DNA of 64,000 nt from [Mycobacterium] nativiensis (lineage in GTDB: Bacteria; Actinomycetota; Actinomycetes; Mycobacteriales; Mycobacteriaceae). The notes under the pieces are model-generated. The model did no database searches and was not told the origin of the DNA. It worked only from the letters and a program-made list of their open reading frames with translations. The stretch is from contig NZ_CP083986.1 of assembly GCF_020172685.1 (NCBI RefSeq), positions 409,147-473,146 of the forward strand, in the 5' to 3' direction. The translations under genes were made by a program, and so were the position numbers. Positions 8,340 to 17,457 of this stretch are shown here, piece after piece. Position 1 is the stretch's first letter, and each line of letters opens with the position of its first letter.

Positions 8340-8656
8340 CGGCCGCCGAGCCCGCCGCCGGCGGTGAGCAGGTGGTCGGTCAGCGGCCCGACTCCGACGA
8401 CTACGACCTGTTGACCTTCGGCGAGGTGGCCGCCCGGCTCTCCGAGGAGCTGGCGACAGCGACCGCCGAGCTGGAGCGAGCCCGCAACGCCGCCACGGCG
8501 GACCCGGCCAAGATCCGGGCCATGGAGGAACGTATCCGGCTTCTGCAGACCAGCAAAGACCGCTACCGGCGCGAGGAACTGAGCAACGAGACCTTCAGCC
8601 GCCGGTTCGATTCCCTGCTCAAACCGTCGGCCGGTCCCCGGCCACGGTGGACCTGA
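8336..8656 (+). CDS. Small coiled-coil protein of the mce operon
   Basis: A 106 aa protein without signal peptide or membrane segment. An acidic, Gly/Ala-rich N-terminus is followed by a long charged helix at about residues 30-85 with heptad-like spacing (LSEELATATAELERA, MEERIRLLQTSKDRYRREEL), so a coiled coil is likely. It overlaps the amidohydrolase by four bases (ATGA) and the first yrbE gene by ten, so it is tightly coupled to both. I do not recognise a family. Its position suggests a cytoplasmic adaptor or assembly factor for the import system, which is inference. Confidence 0.75.
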   Translation: MTAAEPAAGGEQVVGQRPDSDDYDLLTFGEVAARLSEELATATAELERARNAATADPAKIRAMEERIRLLQTSKDRYRREELSNETFSRRFDSLLKPSAGPRPRWT

Positions 8657-9540
8657 CCGATCTCGGCCGCGGAGCAACGGTGGACGATGTGACATCCCAG
8701 CCTGCGGTAGCCGTCTCCCCGCTGGGCAGCATGGCGCAATGGAGCCAGGGTTACGCTCGGCGGCACCCGGGTGCGGCGCTGCAGACGGTCGGCAGTCAGT
8801 GCATGCTGGGTGTGCGGGCGCTCCAGTACCTGGTCATCGATATCGCGACGCGACGCTTTGCGGTCGGCGAGTTCGTCGAGCAAGCCGCGTTCATGGCGTC
8901 CACCGCGCTGCTGCCGACGATGTGCGTGGCGATTCCGATCGGGGTGACACTGCAGATCCAGTTCGCCCTGCTCGCCGGACAGGTGGGGGCGACGTCGCTG
9001 GCGGGTGCCGCCAGCGGTCTCGCCGTCATCCGGCAGGGCGCCCCGCTGGTGGCGGCGCTGTTGATGGCTTCGGCCGTGGGCTCGGCGGTCTGCGCCGACC
9101 TGGGTTCCCGGGCCATCCGCGAAGAGGTGGATGCCCTTGAGGTGCTGGGGATCTCGCCGGTGCGCCGGCTGGTGGTGCCCCGGCTGGCGGCGGCGATCGT
9201 GGTAGGGCTCGCGCTGACCGGGCTGGTCTGTTTCATCGGCTTCCTGGCCGGCTACCTGTTCAACACCTTCGTCCAGAACGGGGCTCCGGGCAGTTTCGTC
9301 ACCACCTTCGCGTCGTTTGCGACGGTCGGGGACATGATCTTGACTTTGATCAAGGCCGTGGTGTTCGCCGCCATCGTCGTCATCGTCGCCTGTGACAAGG
9401 GTTTGACCACCAAGGGTGGGCCGGCCGGCGTGGCCAACTCGGTCAATGCCACCGTCGTCGCCTCCATCCTGTTGCTGATGGTGACCAATGTGGTTTTCAC
9501 CGAGATGTACGTGCTGCTGTTCCCGAGAGCGTCGCTGTAA
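8647..9540 (+). CDS. yrbEA: YrbEA/MlaE-type permease of the Mce system
   Basis: An integral membrane protein of about 297 aa, homologous to MlaE, one of the two permease subunits of Mce lipid transporters. About 60 cytoplasmic residues are followed by five or six hydrophobic helices. The EE-containing loop SRAIREEVDALEVLGISPV is the coupling helix that contacts the MceG ATPase in this family. The gene starts at GTG 8647, inside the previous gene, and shares its stop with the next permease (TAATG). The ATPase gene is not in this window, as expected, since mycobacteria use one shared MceG. Which numbered mce operon this is cannot be told from sequence alone. Confidence 0.92.
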   Translation: MDLTDLGRGATVDDVTSQPAVAVSPLGSMAQWSQGYARRHPGAALQTVGSQCMLGVRALQYLVIDIATRRFAVGEFVEQAAFMASTALLPTMCVAIPIGVTLQIQFALLAGQVGATSLAGAASGLAVIRQGAPLVAALLMASAVGSAVCADLGSRAIREEVDALEVLGISPVRRLVVPRLAAAIVVGLALTGLVCFIGFLAGYLFNTFVQNGAPGSFVTTFASFATVGDMILTLIKAVVFAAIVVIVACDKGLTTKGGPAGVANSVNATVVASILLLMVTNVVFTEMYVLLFPRASL

Positions 9541-10397
9541 TGGCGGCGACTCCGTACTACCCAAGGGGCGTACAGCCCTTCGTGCGGGCCGTGACCTCGA
9601 TAGGCCGGGCCGGTATCACCCTGGGGCACATGCTGACCTTCTTCGCCCACGCGGTGGCCGGAGTGCCCGCCACGTTGACTCGCTACCGAACGGCGTTTCT
9701 GACCGTCCTGTCCGACGTCACCTGGGGCAACGGCTCCATCGTGGTAGGCGGCGGTACGGCATGGGTGATCATTGTGCTCGGCGCCACCGCGGGGGCGATC
9801 GTCGGCATCGAGGGATATCAGGCACTGCACCTCCTCGGTATGGAACCCGCCGCGGGCCTGCTGTCCTCGACGGTATCGACCAGGGAACTGGCGCCGATCA
9901 TGGCGGCCCTGGCCTTCGCCGCCCAGGCGGGGTGCCGCTTCACCGCACAGCTTGGTTCGATGCGGATCTCCGAGGAGATCGACGCCATGGAATCGCTTGC
10001 CATCCGGCCGATTCCGTACCTGATCACCACTCGGCTGCTGGCATCGGCGGTGGCGATCATCCCGCTCTACATCTTGTGTCTGGTGATCAACTACGCCGCG
10101 GTGCAGACCATCGTCACCGCCGCCGGCGGATTGTCCGCGGGGTCCTTCGAGCACTACTTCCGGCTGGTACTGACCGGTTCGGACATCGTGTATTCGGTCG
10201 GCAAGGTCATCGTCTTCATCGTCCTCACATCGACCATCCAGTGTTACTACGGCTATTTCGCCGCCGGCGGCCCCCAAGGTGTGGGGATCGCTGCGGGCCG
10301 GGCCATGCGAGCCGCCATCTCGGTGATGATCATCGCGAACCTATTGCTCACCATCGGGCTGTGGGGAATGGGATCGGTTGCAAGGCTGGGTGGTTGA
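9540..10397 (+). CDS. yrbEB: YrbEB/MlaE-type permease of the Mce system
   Basis: The second MlaE-like permease, 285 aa, pairing with the product of 8647 to form the inner-membrane channel. It shows the same architecture: a short cytoplasmic N-end, hydrophobic helices, and the coupling-loop motif GSMRISEEIDAMESLAIRPI at about residue 140, again with the EE pair. The start codon overlaps the previous stop (TAATG), and its own stop lies 5 bp before the preferred start of mceA. The C-terminal AGRAMRAAISVMIIANLLLT is typical of YrbEB proteins. Its role in the complex follows from Mce/Mla family knowledge. Confidence 0.92.
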   Translation: MAATPYYPRGVQPFVRAVTSIGRAGITLGHMLTFFAHAVAGVPATLTRYRTAFLTVLSDVTWGNGSIVVGGGTAWVIIVLGATAGAIVGIEGYQALHLLGMEPAAGLLSSTVSTRELAPIMAALAFAAQAGCRFTAQLGSMRISEEIDAMESLAIRPIPYLITTRLLASAVAIIPLYILCLVINYAAVQTIVTAAGGLSAGSFEHYFRLVLTGSDIVYSVGKVIVFIVLTSTIQCYYGYFAAGGPQGVGIAAGRAMRAAISVMIIANLLLTIGLWGMGSVARLGG

Positions 10398-10402
10398 TCA
10401 CC

Positions 10403-11755
10403 GTGCAACGAATCGAATCGGCGTCAAAGGCGGTGTCCTCGGCGCGCCTGCTGTTGCGCGGCCTTGCCTTGCTGATCGGCGCCTTGCTGCTGGCCGCCGC
10501 GGCGATCGCCAGATCCGCCGGCGTCTTCTCCGGCCATATCCAGGTTTTGGCCGTACTCGACGACGTCGGCGACGGTCTGCCCACCGGTTCCGATGTCAAG
10601 TTCCGCGGTGCGCTGGTGGGAACCGTCGAGGGGGTGACCCCGGCGCTGGATGGTCGTCCCAACCAGATCGCGCTGCGGATGGACCCGCACTTCGCACATG
10701 CCATCCCGGCGACGGTGACCGCGCGGGTGGTGCCCAGCAATGTATTCGCTGTCTCGTCGATCCAGTTGGTGGACAACGGGCCGGCACCGAGCCTTCGCGC
10801 GGGGTCACGGATCGTCCAGGACCAGAGCCTGGCCACCGTACAGTTCCAGACCGCGCTGACCAAGCTGCGCGACGTGATGCAGGCAGCAGGGCGGCCGGGG
10901 TCCGGCAATGCTGTGGGAGTTCTCGCCGCGGTGGCCGAGGCAACCAGTGGACGCGGTGACTCCCTGACCCGCGCCGGAGGCGGAGCAAACCGTATCGTCA
11001 AGGAACTCAACGCGACAATGGCACCCGACGGCACCGAGTCGACGATCGGGGTGCTCTCCGAAGCGTTGCGGGGACTGCAGTATTCATCGCCGGAACTGCT
11101 CGAGGCGGTGCACCGGGCGGTGGTACCGATGCGCACGGTGGCCGAAAAGCGCCAGGAATTGGCGAACTTCCTCTCCGTGGGGCAAACCACGTTCGGCACC
11201 ATGGCGGAGGCATTCGAGAACCACACCGACCAACTGACCGTTATCACCACCGAACTGTCGCCGGTGCTCGGTGTGATGGCCGACGGCGGAGGGGAGTTCG
11301 CACCGATGGTCACCCGCATCAATGATGTCGGAAATCGATTCTTGACCGAGGTATGGAGGCCGGACCGCAACACCGCGGTGGGCAAGTTCCTGCTGGTGAT
11401 CACACCGAACCGCATGTACACCCGGCAGGACTGTCCGCGCTACCGCCACATGGAGGGCCCCAGCTGTCAGACTGCCCCGTTGACCGCTGACCCGCCGGCG
11501 CTGGCGCCGATGCTGGATCCCCGCAACTACCCGTTCCCCGCGGGGGGAGGGAACGTGGGCCCGCTGGCCAACCCCGAATTGCGCGAGCAGCTGTCGGAGG
11601 TCCTCGGACCCGAGGCCAACCCGGCTTTCGAGTTGTTGCTCGGGCCGGTGGTCCGGGGCAACAGCGTGCAGGTGGTTCCCATCCCGCCGGAACCGTCACC
11701 GCCCGCTGGTGAGGCCGACCAGAACCTCACGCCGCCCGCGGGGGTCGGGCCGTGA
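10403..11755 (+). CDS. mceA: Mce-family protein A
   Basis: A 450 aa Mce protein. An N-terminal membrane anchor at about residues 15-40 (RGLALLIGALLLAAAAI) is followed by the MlaD/Mce domain (LDDVGDGLPTGSDVKFRGAL through residue 130), then a long helical region (about 140-300) that in Mce complexes builds a periplasmic tunnel for lipid transfer. The C-terminus has paired cysteines and a proline-rich tail. Start choice: GTG 10403 has GGGTGG at good spacing, while TTG 10394, which would overlap the yrbEB stop, is also possible. The stop overlaps mceB (GTGA). Confidence 0.9.
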   Translation: MQRIESASKAVSSARLLLRGLALLIGALLLAAAAIARSAGVFSGHIQVLAVLDDVGDGLPTGSDVKFRGALVGTVEGVTPALDGRPNQIALRMDPHFAHAIPATVTARVVPSNVFAVSSIQLVDNGPAPSLRAGSRIVQDQSLATVQFQTALTKLRDVMQAAGRPGSGNAVGVLAAVAEATSGRGDSLTRAGGGANRIVKELNATMAPDGTESTIGVLSEALRGLQYSSPELLEAVHRAVVPMRTVAEKRQELANFLSVGQTTFGTMAEAFENHTDQLTVITTELSPVLGVMADGGGEFAPMVTRINDVGNRFLTEVWRPDRNTAVGKFLLVITPNRMYTRQDCPRYRHMEGPSCQTAPLTADPPALAPMLDPRNYPFPAGGGNVGPLANPELREQLSEVLGPEANPAFELLLGPVVRGNSVQVVPIPPEPSPPAGEADQNLTPPAGVGP

Positions 11756-12792
11756 TCGGCCACCGCCGCAGGCTGGTCTGGCTGGGGGCGTTCCTGTCGG
11801 TCTGCTTCGCGTTGACCTGGACGGTCTTTGTCACCCTGCAACGCAACGTCAGCGGGCCGACCACCCCGTATTCGGCGGTATTCACGGACGTCTCGGGACT
11901 CAAAGTCGGCGACGAGGTGCGGATGGCCGGGGTACTGGTCGGTCGGGTCGACAGCGTCGCACTGGACGGCGATCACGCCCGGGTCGGCTTCCGGGTCCAG
12001 TCTGATCAGATGGTCTACGGGAACACCAGGGCATCGATCGACTACCAGAACATCATCGGTCAACGCTACCTGGGCCTGTCGCTGGCGGAGTTGGGTGATC
12101 CGACGAAACTGCCGGCCGGCGCGGTGATACCCGTGGAGCGCACCGAACCGTCTTTCGACATCTCCCAGTTGCTCAACGGCTTCGAGCCGCTGTTCGCATT
12201 GCTCGACCCGGACCAGGTGAACAACATCACCACCGCGATCGTCCGGGCGATGCAGGGTGACTCCGGCGCCATCACCACATTGATCGCCGACACCACCCGG
12301 CTGGCGGAATCCTATTCCGGCACCGACCGGATTCTCGACGGGGTTCTCGACAACCTGAATGCCGTGATGAATTCGCTGGCGCAGCGCCGCGACGACCTGG
12401 ATTCCACCATCGCCTCGGCCAAGACCATGTTCAGTGGGCTGGCCGCGCGCCGAGCGGAGCTTGTCGACTCCCTGGACCAGGCGTCGATCGTGGGCCAGCG
12501 GTTGGCGAACGTGATCGGCGACGTTCGACCCGATATGCAGGAATGGCTGGCCCGGGAACCGGGCTTCGCCAAGCACTTCATGGAGGACAAGCAGGGGTTC
12601 GCGTACATGGCTTTCAACGTTCCGCTGTTGCTCAAGGGCCTGGCCCGGCTCAGCCAAGGCGGTTCCTATCTCGACATCTATGCGTGCAATCTCACGGTCA
12701 GTCAGCTTCCGCGCATCGACAGCCTGATCGACGCAATCGTCCGGAACGCGACGCCGGGCAACGTCAGCCAGCGCAGTGCGAAGTGCCGGTGA
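11752..12792 (+). CDS. mceB: Mce-family protein B
   Basis: A 346 aa Mce subunit with an N-terminal hydrophobic anchor (residues 8-30) and a well-formed MlaD domain (YSAVFTDVSGLKVGDEVRMA, VLVGRVDSV, NIIGQRYLGL). A helical region follows, then a C-terminus carrying a cysteine pair (YACNLTVSQL and the final KCR). One copy is expected per Mce heterohexamer. The gene starts at a GTG that overlaps the mceA stop, and its stop overlaps the mceC GTG. Translation of the whole operon therefore looks coupled, fitting stoichiometric assembly. Confidence 0.92.
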   Translation: MIGHRRRLVWLGAFLSVCFALTWTVFVTLQRNVSGPTTPYSAVFTDVSGLKVGDEVRMAGVLVGRVDSVALDGDHARVGFRVQSDQMVYGNTRASIDYQNIIGQRYLGLSLAELGDPTKLPAGAVIPVERTEPSFDISQLLNGFEPLFALLDPDQVNNITTAIVRAMQGDSGAITTLIADTTRLAESYSGTDRILDGVLDNLNAVMNSLAQRRDDLDSTIASAKTMFSGLAARRAELVDSLDQASIVGQRLANVIGDVRPDMQEWLAREPGFAKHFMEDKQGFAYMAFNVPLLLKGLARLSQGGSYLDIYACNLTVSQLPRIDSLIDAIVRNATPGNVSQRSAKCR

Positions 12793-13835
12793 GCGCGATG
12801 GGCAAGCTGAAAGACCTGTTGAGCCGACCGATCGAATCCCATGACAACCTGCGCCTGGGGGTGATCACCGTGCTGGTCATCGGGGTGGTGCTTGGCGGGG
12901 CGATCGGACTGGGCCGGCTCGGGGTGGGCAGGACCACCTACGCCGCCGAGTTCGCTCAGGCAGCCGGCCTCAGCGCTGGTGATCAGGTCACCGTCGCAGG
13001 TGTCCGGGTGGGTGCCGTCAGGGGCCTGCGGCTCGACGGCGACCGCGTCGTCGTGACGATGGACATCGACAATGGGGTGCATCTCGGATCGGCCAGCCGT
13101 GCGGCGGTCAAACTGACCACGTTGCTCGGGGCGCGCTACATCGACTTGCGGCCCGGCGGATCTCAGAAGCTGACCAGCCGGCGAATCCCGCTGTCCAACA
13201 CCGAGGTACCTTACGATCTGCAGGACGCATTGCAGGACGCCACCACCACTTTCGAGGCGGTCGACGCGGAGAAGGTGGCGCAGTCGATGACGGCGCTGTC
13301 CCAACAGCTGAAGGGGAGCCCGGCGATTCTGCCGCAGGCGCTGGACAACATCCAGCACCTGTCCTCGGTGATCGCATCACGACGAGACGAGATCGGTGCG
13401 CTGCTTCGCAGCACACAACGGATAGCGGCACTGCTGGGCGACCAGCAACACAGCCTGGGCCTGTTGATGACTCAGGGGAGCGAAGTCTTGGGAGACCTGG
13501 CGGCGCGTAAGGAACTGGTCGTCCGGCTCATCGACGCCACCACCAGGCTCGTCGGTCAGTTGCAGCCCGTTCTCATCGGCAGCCGTCCTCAGATCGACGA
13601 GCTTCTGGCCAATCTCAACGGGTTGTTGTCCGCAATCGGCAATAACGATGCGCTGCTGCGTAATACGTTGCAGGTCATGCCGATACCGCTGCGTAACTTC
13701 ACCAATGCCACCGGCAATGGCAACGAGTTCGACTTCACCTCGACCGGCGGCACCATGATCGACAGCTGGATGTGCGCAATCAGTGGGCGAGCGAGGCAGT
13801 TCAACCTGCCCGAGTACTTCGAGGACTGTCGATGA
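12789..13835 (+). CDS. mceC: Mce-family protein C
   Basis: A 348 aa Mce subunit. A membrane anchor at about residues 22-45 (LGVITVLVIGVVLGGAIGLG) is followed by the MlaD domain (YAAEFAQAAGLSAGDQVTVA, TTLLGARYIDLRP) and a helical tunnel-forming region. A conserved Mce-type ending (STGGTMIDSWMCAI) is close to the C-terminus. The start is GTG 12789, overlapping the mceB stop; ATG 12798 is a nearby in-frame alternative. The stop overlaps the mceD ATG. The subunit letter is assigned from gene order and domain content. Confidence 0.91.
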   Translation: MSAMGKLKDLLSRPIESHDNLRLGVITVLVIGVVLGGAIGLGRLGVGRTTYAAEFAQAAGLSAGDQVTVAGVRVGAVRGLRLDGDRVVVTMDIDNGVHLGSASRAAVKLTTLLGARYIDLRPGGSQKLTSRRIPLSNTEVPYDLQDALQDATTTFEAVDAEKVAQSMTALSQQLKGSPAILPQALDNIQHLSSVIASRRDEIGALLRSTQRIAALLGDQQHSLGLLMTQGSEVLGDLAARKELVVRLIDATTRLVGQLQPVLIGSRPQIDELLANLNGLLSAIGNNDALLRNTLQVMPIPLRNFTNATGNGNEFDFTSTGGTMIDSWMCAISGRARQFNLPEYFEDCR

Positions 13836-14941
13836 CCGCCCGGGCGATTGCCAAGATGGCCACCGTTGTGGCCCTGGTGCTGGCGGCATGTAGCTGCTCG
13901 AGTGGACCGCTGCCCGGGGCGGGGCGGGGGATGACCGTCACCGCGCTGTTCGACAACGCCAACGGACTCTATGAGGGCAACGCGGTGGCCGTATTGGGGA
14001 TGCCGGTCGGCAAGGTCGAAAAGATCGCTCCCAAGGGGCAGTACGTCCAAGTGACGATGCACATCGACCCCGGGGTCAATATTCCCGCCGATGCCCAGGC
14101 GGTGACAGTGTCGAAGTCGATTCTCACCGACCGTCACATCGAGTTCACCCCGGTGTACAGATCCGGGCCCACCCTGGCGGACCACGACATGCTCGGCCTG
14201 CTCCGTACCAGAACCCCGGTCGAGTTCGACCGGGTTCTGGCGATGGTCGACAAGATGTCCGTGCAACTGCAGGGCAACGGGGAGGGATCGGGGCCTGTCG
14301 CAGACCTGCTCAGCATCGGTGCGGCGATGACCGAAGGGAACGGCGGCAAGATCCGGTCGGCCCTCGGCGAACTGTCCGCCGCTTTGAAGATGAGCCAGGA
14401 ACGTGGGGTGCCCACCGCTGACGCCATCACGACCATCGTGACCAGTCTTGACAGTTTGACGAGTGCCGCCGCCGACAATGACCAGACCATCCGCCAATTC
14501 GGTTCGTCGGTAAGACAACTGAGTGCGGTGGTGGCCAATGAGCGGCTGGGTAGCGGGTCCACCGGCGCTCGGATCAACCAGGTCTTGGCGAGCACAGCCG
14601 ATCTGCTGGAAGCCAATCGTGACACCCTGAAGTCCACGGTGGGTCAGACCGAGAGGGTTACCCGGGCGATCGCCGACTACCGGCGCGAAATGGCCGAGGT
14701 GCTGGACTTGACCCCGCTGCTGGTGGACAACGTCTACAACATGATCGATCCGATAAAACAGGCCATCCGGGCACATCCGTTGCTGGACAAGGTCGAGGTC
14801 AACGGGCAAGCCACCAAGGAGTTGTGCAATCTGCTGGGGATGCGCCAACTGGGCTGTGCGACCGGCACCGTCGCGGACTACAGCCCAGATTTCGGATTGA
14901 CGAGCATGCTGGACGATTTGGCGGAGTTGGGGAAGCGATGA
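13832..14941 (+). CDS. mceD: Mce-family protein D with a lipoprotein-type signal
   Basis: A 369 aa Mce subunit with the usual MlaD domain (VTALFDNANGLYEGNAVAVL, SILTDRHIEFTP) and a helical middle. The N-terminus ends in LVLAACSCSSG, a convincing lipobox with the lipid-modified residue at Cys20. In the M. tuberculosis operons only MceE is usually described as the lipoprotein, and the next gene here also has a lipobox, so this operon may carry two lipid-anchored subunits. Start and stop overlap the neighbours by four bases (ATGA at both ends). The subunit letter is inferred from order. Confidence 0.9.
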   Translation: MTARAIAKMATVVALVLAACSCSSGPLPGAGRGMTVTALFDNANGLYEGNAVAVLGMPVGKVEKIAPKGQYVQVTMHIDPGVNIPADAQAVTVSKSILTDRHIEFTPVYRSGPTLADHDMLGLLRTRTPVEFDRVLAMVDKMSVQLQGNGEGSGPVADLLSIGAAMTEGNGGKIRSALGELSAALKMSQERGVPTADAITTIVTSLDSLTSAAADNDQTIRQFGSSVRQLSAVVANERLGSGSTGARINQVLASTADLLEANRDTLKSTVGQTERVTRAIADYRREMAEVLDLTPLLVDNVYNMIDPIKQAIRAHPLLDKVEVNGQATKELCNLLGMRQLGCATGTVADYSPDFGLTSMLDDLAELGKR

Positions 14942-16137
14942 CGGCAAGAAGAATTCGCTCGGTACTTGTCGCTCTGCTGGCGCACGCGATCCCGGTGGCG
15001 TTGCTGACCTCCTGTTCGGTGGGACTGGCCCAGCTTCCGTTACCGGCGCCGTCACAGGGGAAGCGGACATACCCGATCAGTGCGGAATTCGTCGATGCAC
15101 TGAACCTTCCGGGCAAGGCCAAAGTGCGGTTGTCCGGCGCCGACGTCGGCGAGGTGGAAACCATGGCGGTTCGCAACTATACGGCCGTGGTGACCATGCA
15201 GATCGCCGCCGATGTTCAGATCGCGCGCGGCACGACGGCCGAACTGCGCTCGGCCACGCCGCTCGGCGATGTGTTCGTCGCATTGACTCCGCCGCCTGGT
15301 ATGGCTGCCGGCTCGCCGATGCTGAAGCCGGGCGACGTGATCCCGTTGGATGCGACGGCATCGGCAGCCTCGGTCGAGGAGGTGCTGAGCGCCGCATCCC
15401 TGCTCGTCAACGGGGGTGCAATCCGCAACCTGACCAAGGTGATCAACGGAATGGGCCGTGCGGTCGGCGGCAAGGGCAGGGACCTGGGCCGGTTTCTCGA
15501 TGAGTCGACCGACCTGGTGCGCGGCCTGTCCGACCGGTCGGTGGCGATCAAACAGTCGTTGACCCAGACCGGTGATGTGGCCGCCATTCTGTCCGCCCGT
15601 CAGCAGTCCATCGATGACGCGATCGCTGCGGCCGGCCCGGCCCTGGGAACGCTGGCCGGCCAAACCGACAGCGCGGTGGGGATGGCCGGGGATGTCAATC
15701 GAATAATGTTGCAACTAGCGAAATTCCCATCGATTCGGGGGGAAAAATCGCGCAGCATGATGGCCGACCTCAACCGATTGTCGGCCGAACTCAATGCCGC
15801 CTCGACGGCTCCGGATGCGTCATTGGCCTCCTTCAACCAGCTGTTCGGGCCGGTGCTGAAACTGACCAACGGAACCTCGGCCCACGTCGACATCGATCTG
15901 GCGGACATGGCGGTCGGCGCATTCGCAGACCTGCATCACCCCGGTGACTCGGGCAGCCACGGACCCACCAGGGAGGACTTCCGCAACATGGTGGGCAGCA
16001 TCACTTACCAGCTTCTCCAGGTGCGCAACAAGTTCTGGGGTCCACCGACTCCACCGCCGGGCACGGTGCCCCCGCCGAACCTGGTGGGCCCGGCGCCGGG
16101 TTCGCTTACCCCGGCGCCGGGGGGGAGTGCGCCGTGA
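14938..16137 (+). CDS. mceE: Mce-family lipoprotein E
   Basis: A 399 aa Mce subunit corresponding to the LprK/LprN-type lipoprotein of other mce operons. The signal peptide has the lipobox LTSC, with Cys26 as the predicted lipidation site. The Mce domain begins at about residue 40 (YPISAEFVDALNLPGKAKVR), followed by a helical region and a proline-rich C-terminal tail (PPTPPPGTVPPPNLVGPAPG) that may span toward the cell wall. It overlaps mceD by ATGA and mceF by GTGA. The protein is expected to be anchored to the outer face of the inner membrane as part of the lipid-transfer tunnel. Confidence 0.92.
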   Translation: MTARRIRSVLVALLAHAIPVALLTSCSVGLAQLPLPAPSQGKRTYPISAEFVDALNLPGKAKVRLSGADVGEVETMAVRNYTAVVTMQIAADVQIARGTTAELRSATPLGDVFVALTPPPGMAAGSPMLKPGDVIPLDATASAASVEEVLSAASLLVNGGAIRNLTKVINGMGRAVGGKGRDLGRFLDESTDLVRGLSDRSVAIKQSLTQTGDVAAILSARQQSIDDAIAAAGPALGTLAGQTDSAVGMAGDVNRIMLQLAKFPSIRGEKSRSMMADLNRLSAELNAASTAPDASLASFNQLFGPVLKLTNGTSAHVDIDLADMAVGAFADLHHPGDSGSHGPTREDFRNMVGSITYQLLQVRNKFWGPPTPPPGTVPPPNLVGPAPGSLTPAPGGSAP

Positions 16138-17399
16138 CGACCGTGTTCGGTTGGCTCGCCGGCCAGTTCGGGTATCTGCGAGCCAGGAAGTTGGGCCTGT
16201 CTGCATGCGGGCTCGCGGTGATGCTCGTAGCAGGGGTGATCTACCTGATTTTCGGCACACTGCGGTTCGACCCCACCAGTACGGACAAACTCGTGCGGGT
16301 GCACTTTGCCGAAACAGGCGGCCTACTGGCGGGACAGGATGTCACTCTGCGCGGGGTGCCGGTCGGGCGGGTCCGTTCGATCGACCTGTCCGCCGACGGT
16401 ACGGTGGCCGTCGCTGCGATCCGGCCTGATGCACGGATTCCGGCCGACAGCGAGGTACGGGTGTCCGCGCTGTCGCCCGCGGGCGAGCAGTATCTGGACT
16501 TCCGGGCTGATCGTAATGACGGGCCCTACCTGGCCGATGGTGACGAAATCGACTCCAGCAGAACGCGAACTCCCGTTACGTTGGCGACGATGCTGGGCGA
16601 CATGGATGGCGCGTTGCGCCAGGTGGACCCGGACAAGCTCAGTGCTGTTCTCCGCGAGCTGCGGGTCGGGCCGCAGGGGCCACAGAAGCTTGCGGCAATC
16701 CTCGACGGCGGCGCCTTCCTGGTCTCGACACTGGATTCGGTTCTGCCACAGACTGTCAGCCTGCTCAACACCAGCAAGGTGGTGCTCTCGACCGTGCGCG
16801 ACGTCAGCCCCGGCATGGAGGCGACGTCGATCGACATGTCGTCGGTCCTGGGCGGCGTGGAGAAAATGGACGCCGGCTACCGCACCCTGCTGGATCGAGG
16901 TCCCGCTGCCATGGGGGGCATCGACAAGCTCATCGACGACAACTCGCCGACCATGGTGCAGTTGCTCGGCAACCTGGCAACGGTCTCCCAGCTCGCCTAC
17001 CTCAGGGTTCCGGCCTTGGAGGAGTTCTTCTTTCCCGAGTACCGCGCCGGGTCCGCACTGGAGGCTGTCGCCAGCACCTTCCGTGACGGCGGGGTGTGGG
17101 GCGCGGTCAGTCTGTACCAACGGTATTCGTGTGATCACAACCTGCCGCACACACCGCCGGCGCTGGCTGACCATCCCGAACCGTATTTGTACACCTACTG
17201 CTCCAATCCCGACCCGAAGTACCTGGTGCGTGGTGCCCGCAATGCGCCACGGCCCCCCGACGACGACACCGCGGGGCCGCCACCGGGTGCGGACCCGCTG
17301 CGCCGCACCGACCCGACCCCACGGGGGCCGCTGAGCATTCCGCTGCCCTATGCCGGCCCTGCCCTGCCGCTGCCCACACCGCCGAGCGGCCCGCGGTGA
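16134..17399 (+). CDS. mceF: Mce-family protein F
   Basis: A 421 aa Mce subunit closing the canonical A-F set. A transmembrane anchor at about residues 20-45 (LSACGLAVMLVAGVIYLIFG) is followed by the MlaD domain (VRVHFAETGGLLAGQDVTLR, VSALSPAGEQYLDF), a helical region, and a C-terminus with two cysteines (YSCDHNLPHT, YTYCSNPDPK) and a proline-rich tail ending in PLPTPPSGPR. The gene begins at a GTG overlapping mceE. After its stop there are 58 bp before the next gene, the first real gap in the operon. It probably contributes to the outer end of the periplasmic tunnel. Confidence 0.92.
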   Translation: MTTVFGWLAGQFGYLRARKLGLSACGLAVMLVAGVIYLIFGTLRFDPTSTDKLVRVHFAETGGLLAGQDVTLRGVPVGRVRSIDLSADGTVAVAAIRPDARIPADSEVRVSALSPAGEQYLDFRADRNDGPYLADGDEIDSSRTRTPVTLATMLGDMDGALRQVDPDKLSAVLRELRVGPQGPQKLAAILDGGAFLVSTLDSVLPQTVSLLNTSKVVLSTVRDVSPGMEATSIDMSSVLGGVEKMDAGYRTLLDRGPAAMGGIDKLIDDNSPTMVQLLGNLATVSQLAYLRVPALEEFFFPEYRAGSALEAVASTFRDGGVWGAVSLYQRYSCDHNLPHTPPALADHPEPYLYTYCSNPDPKYLVRGARNAPRPPDDDTAGPPPGADPLRRTDPTPRGPLSIPLPYAGPALPLPTPPSGPR

Positions 17400-17457
17400 C
17401 GGTCGACGGACGCCGGCCGGCAGGCAAGGTCGACCTGCCATGAGGGGAGGCGTTGCG

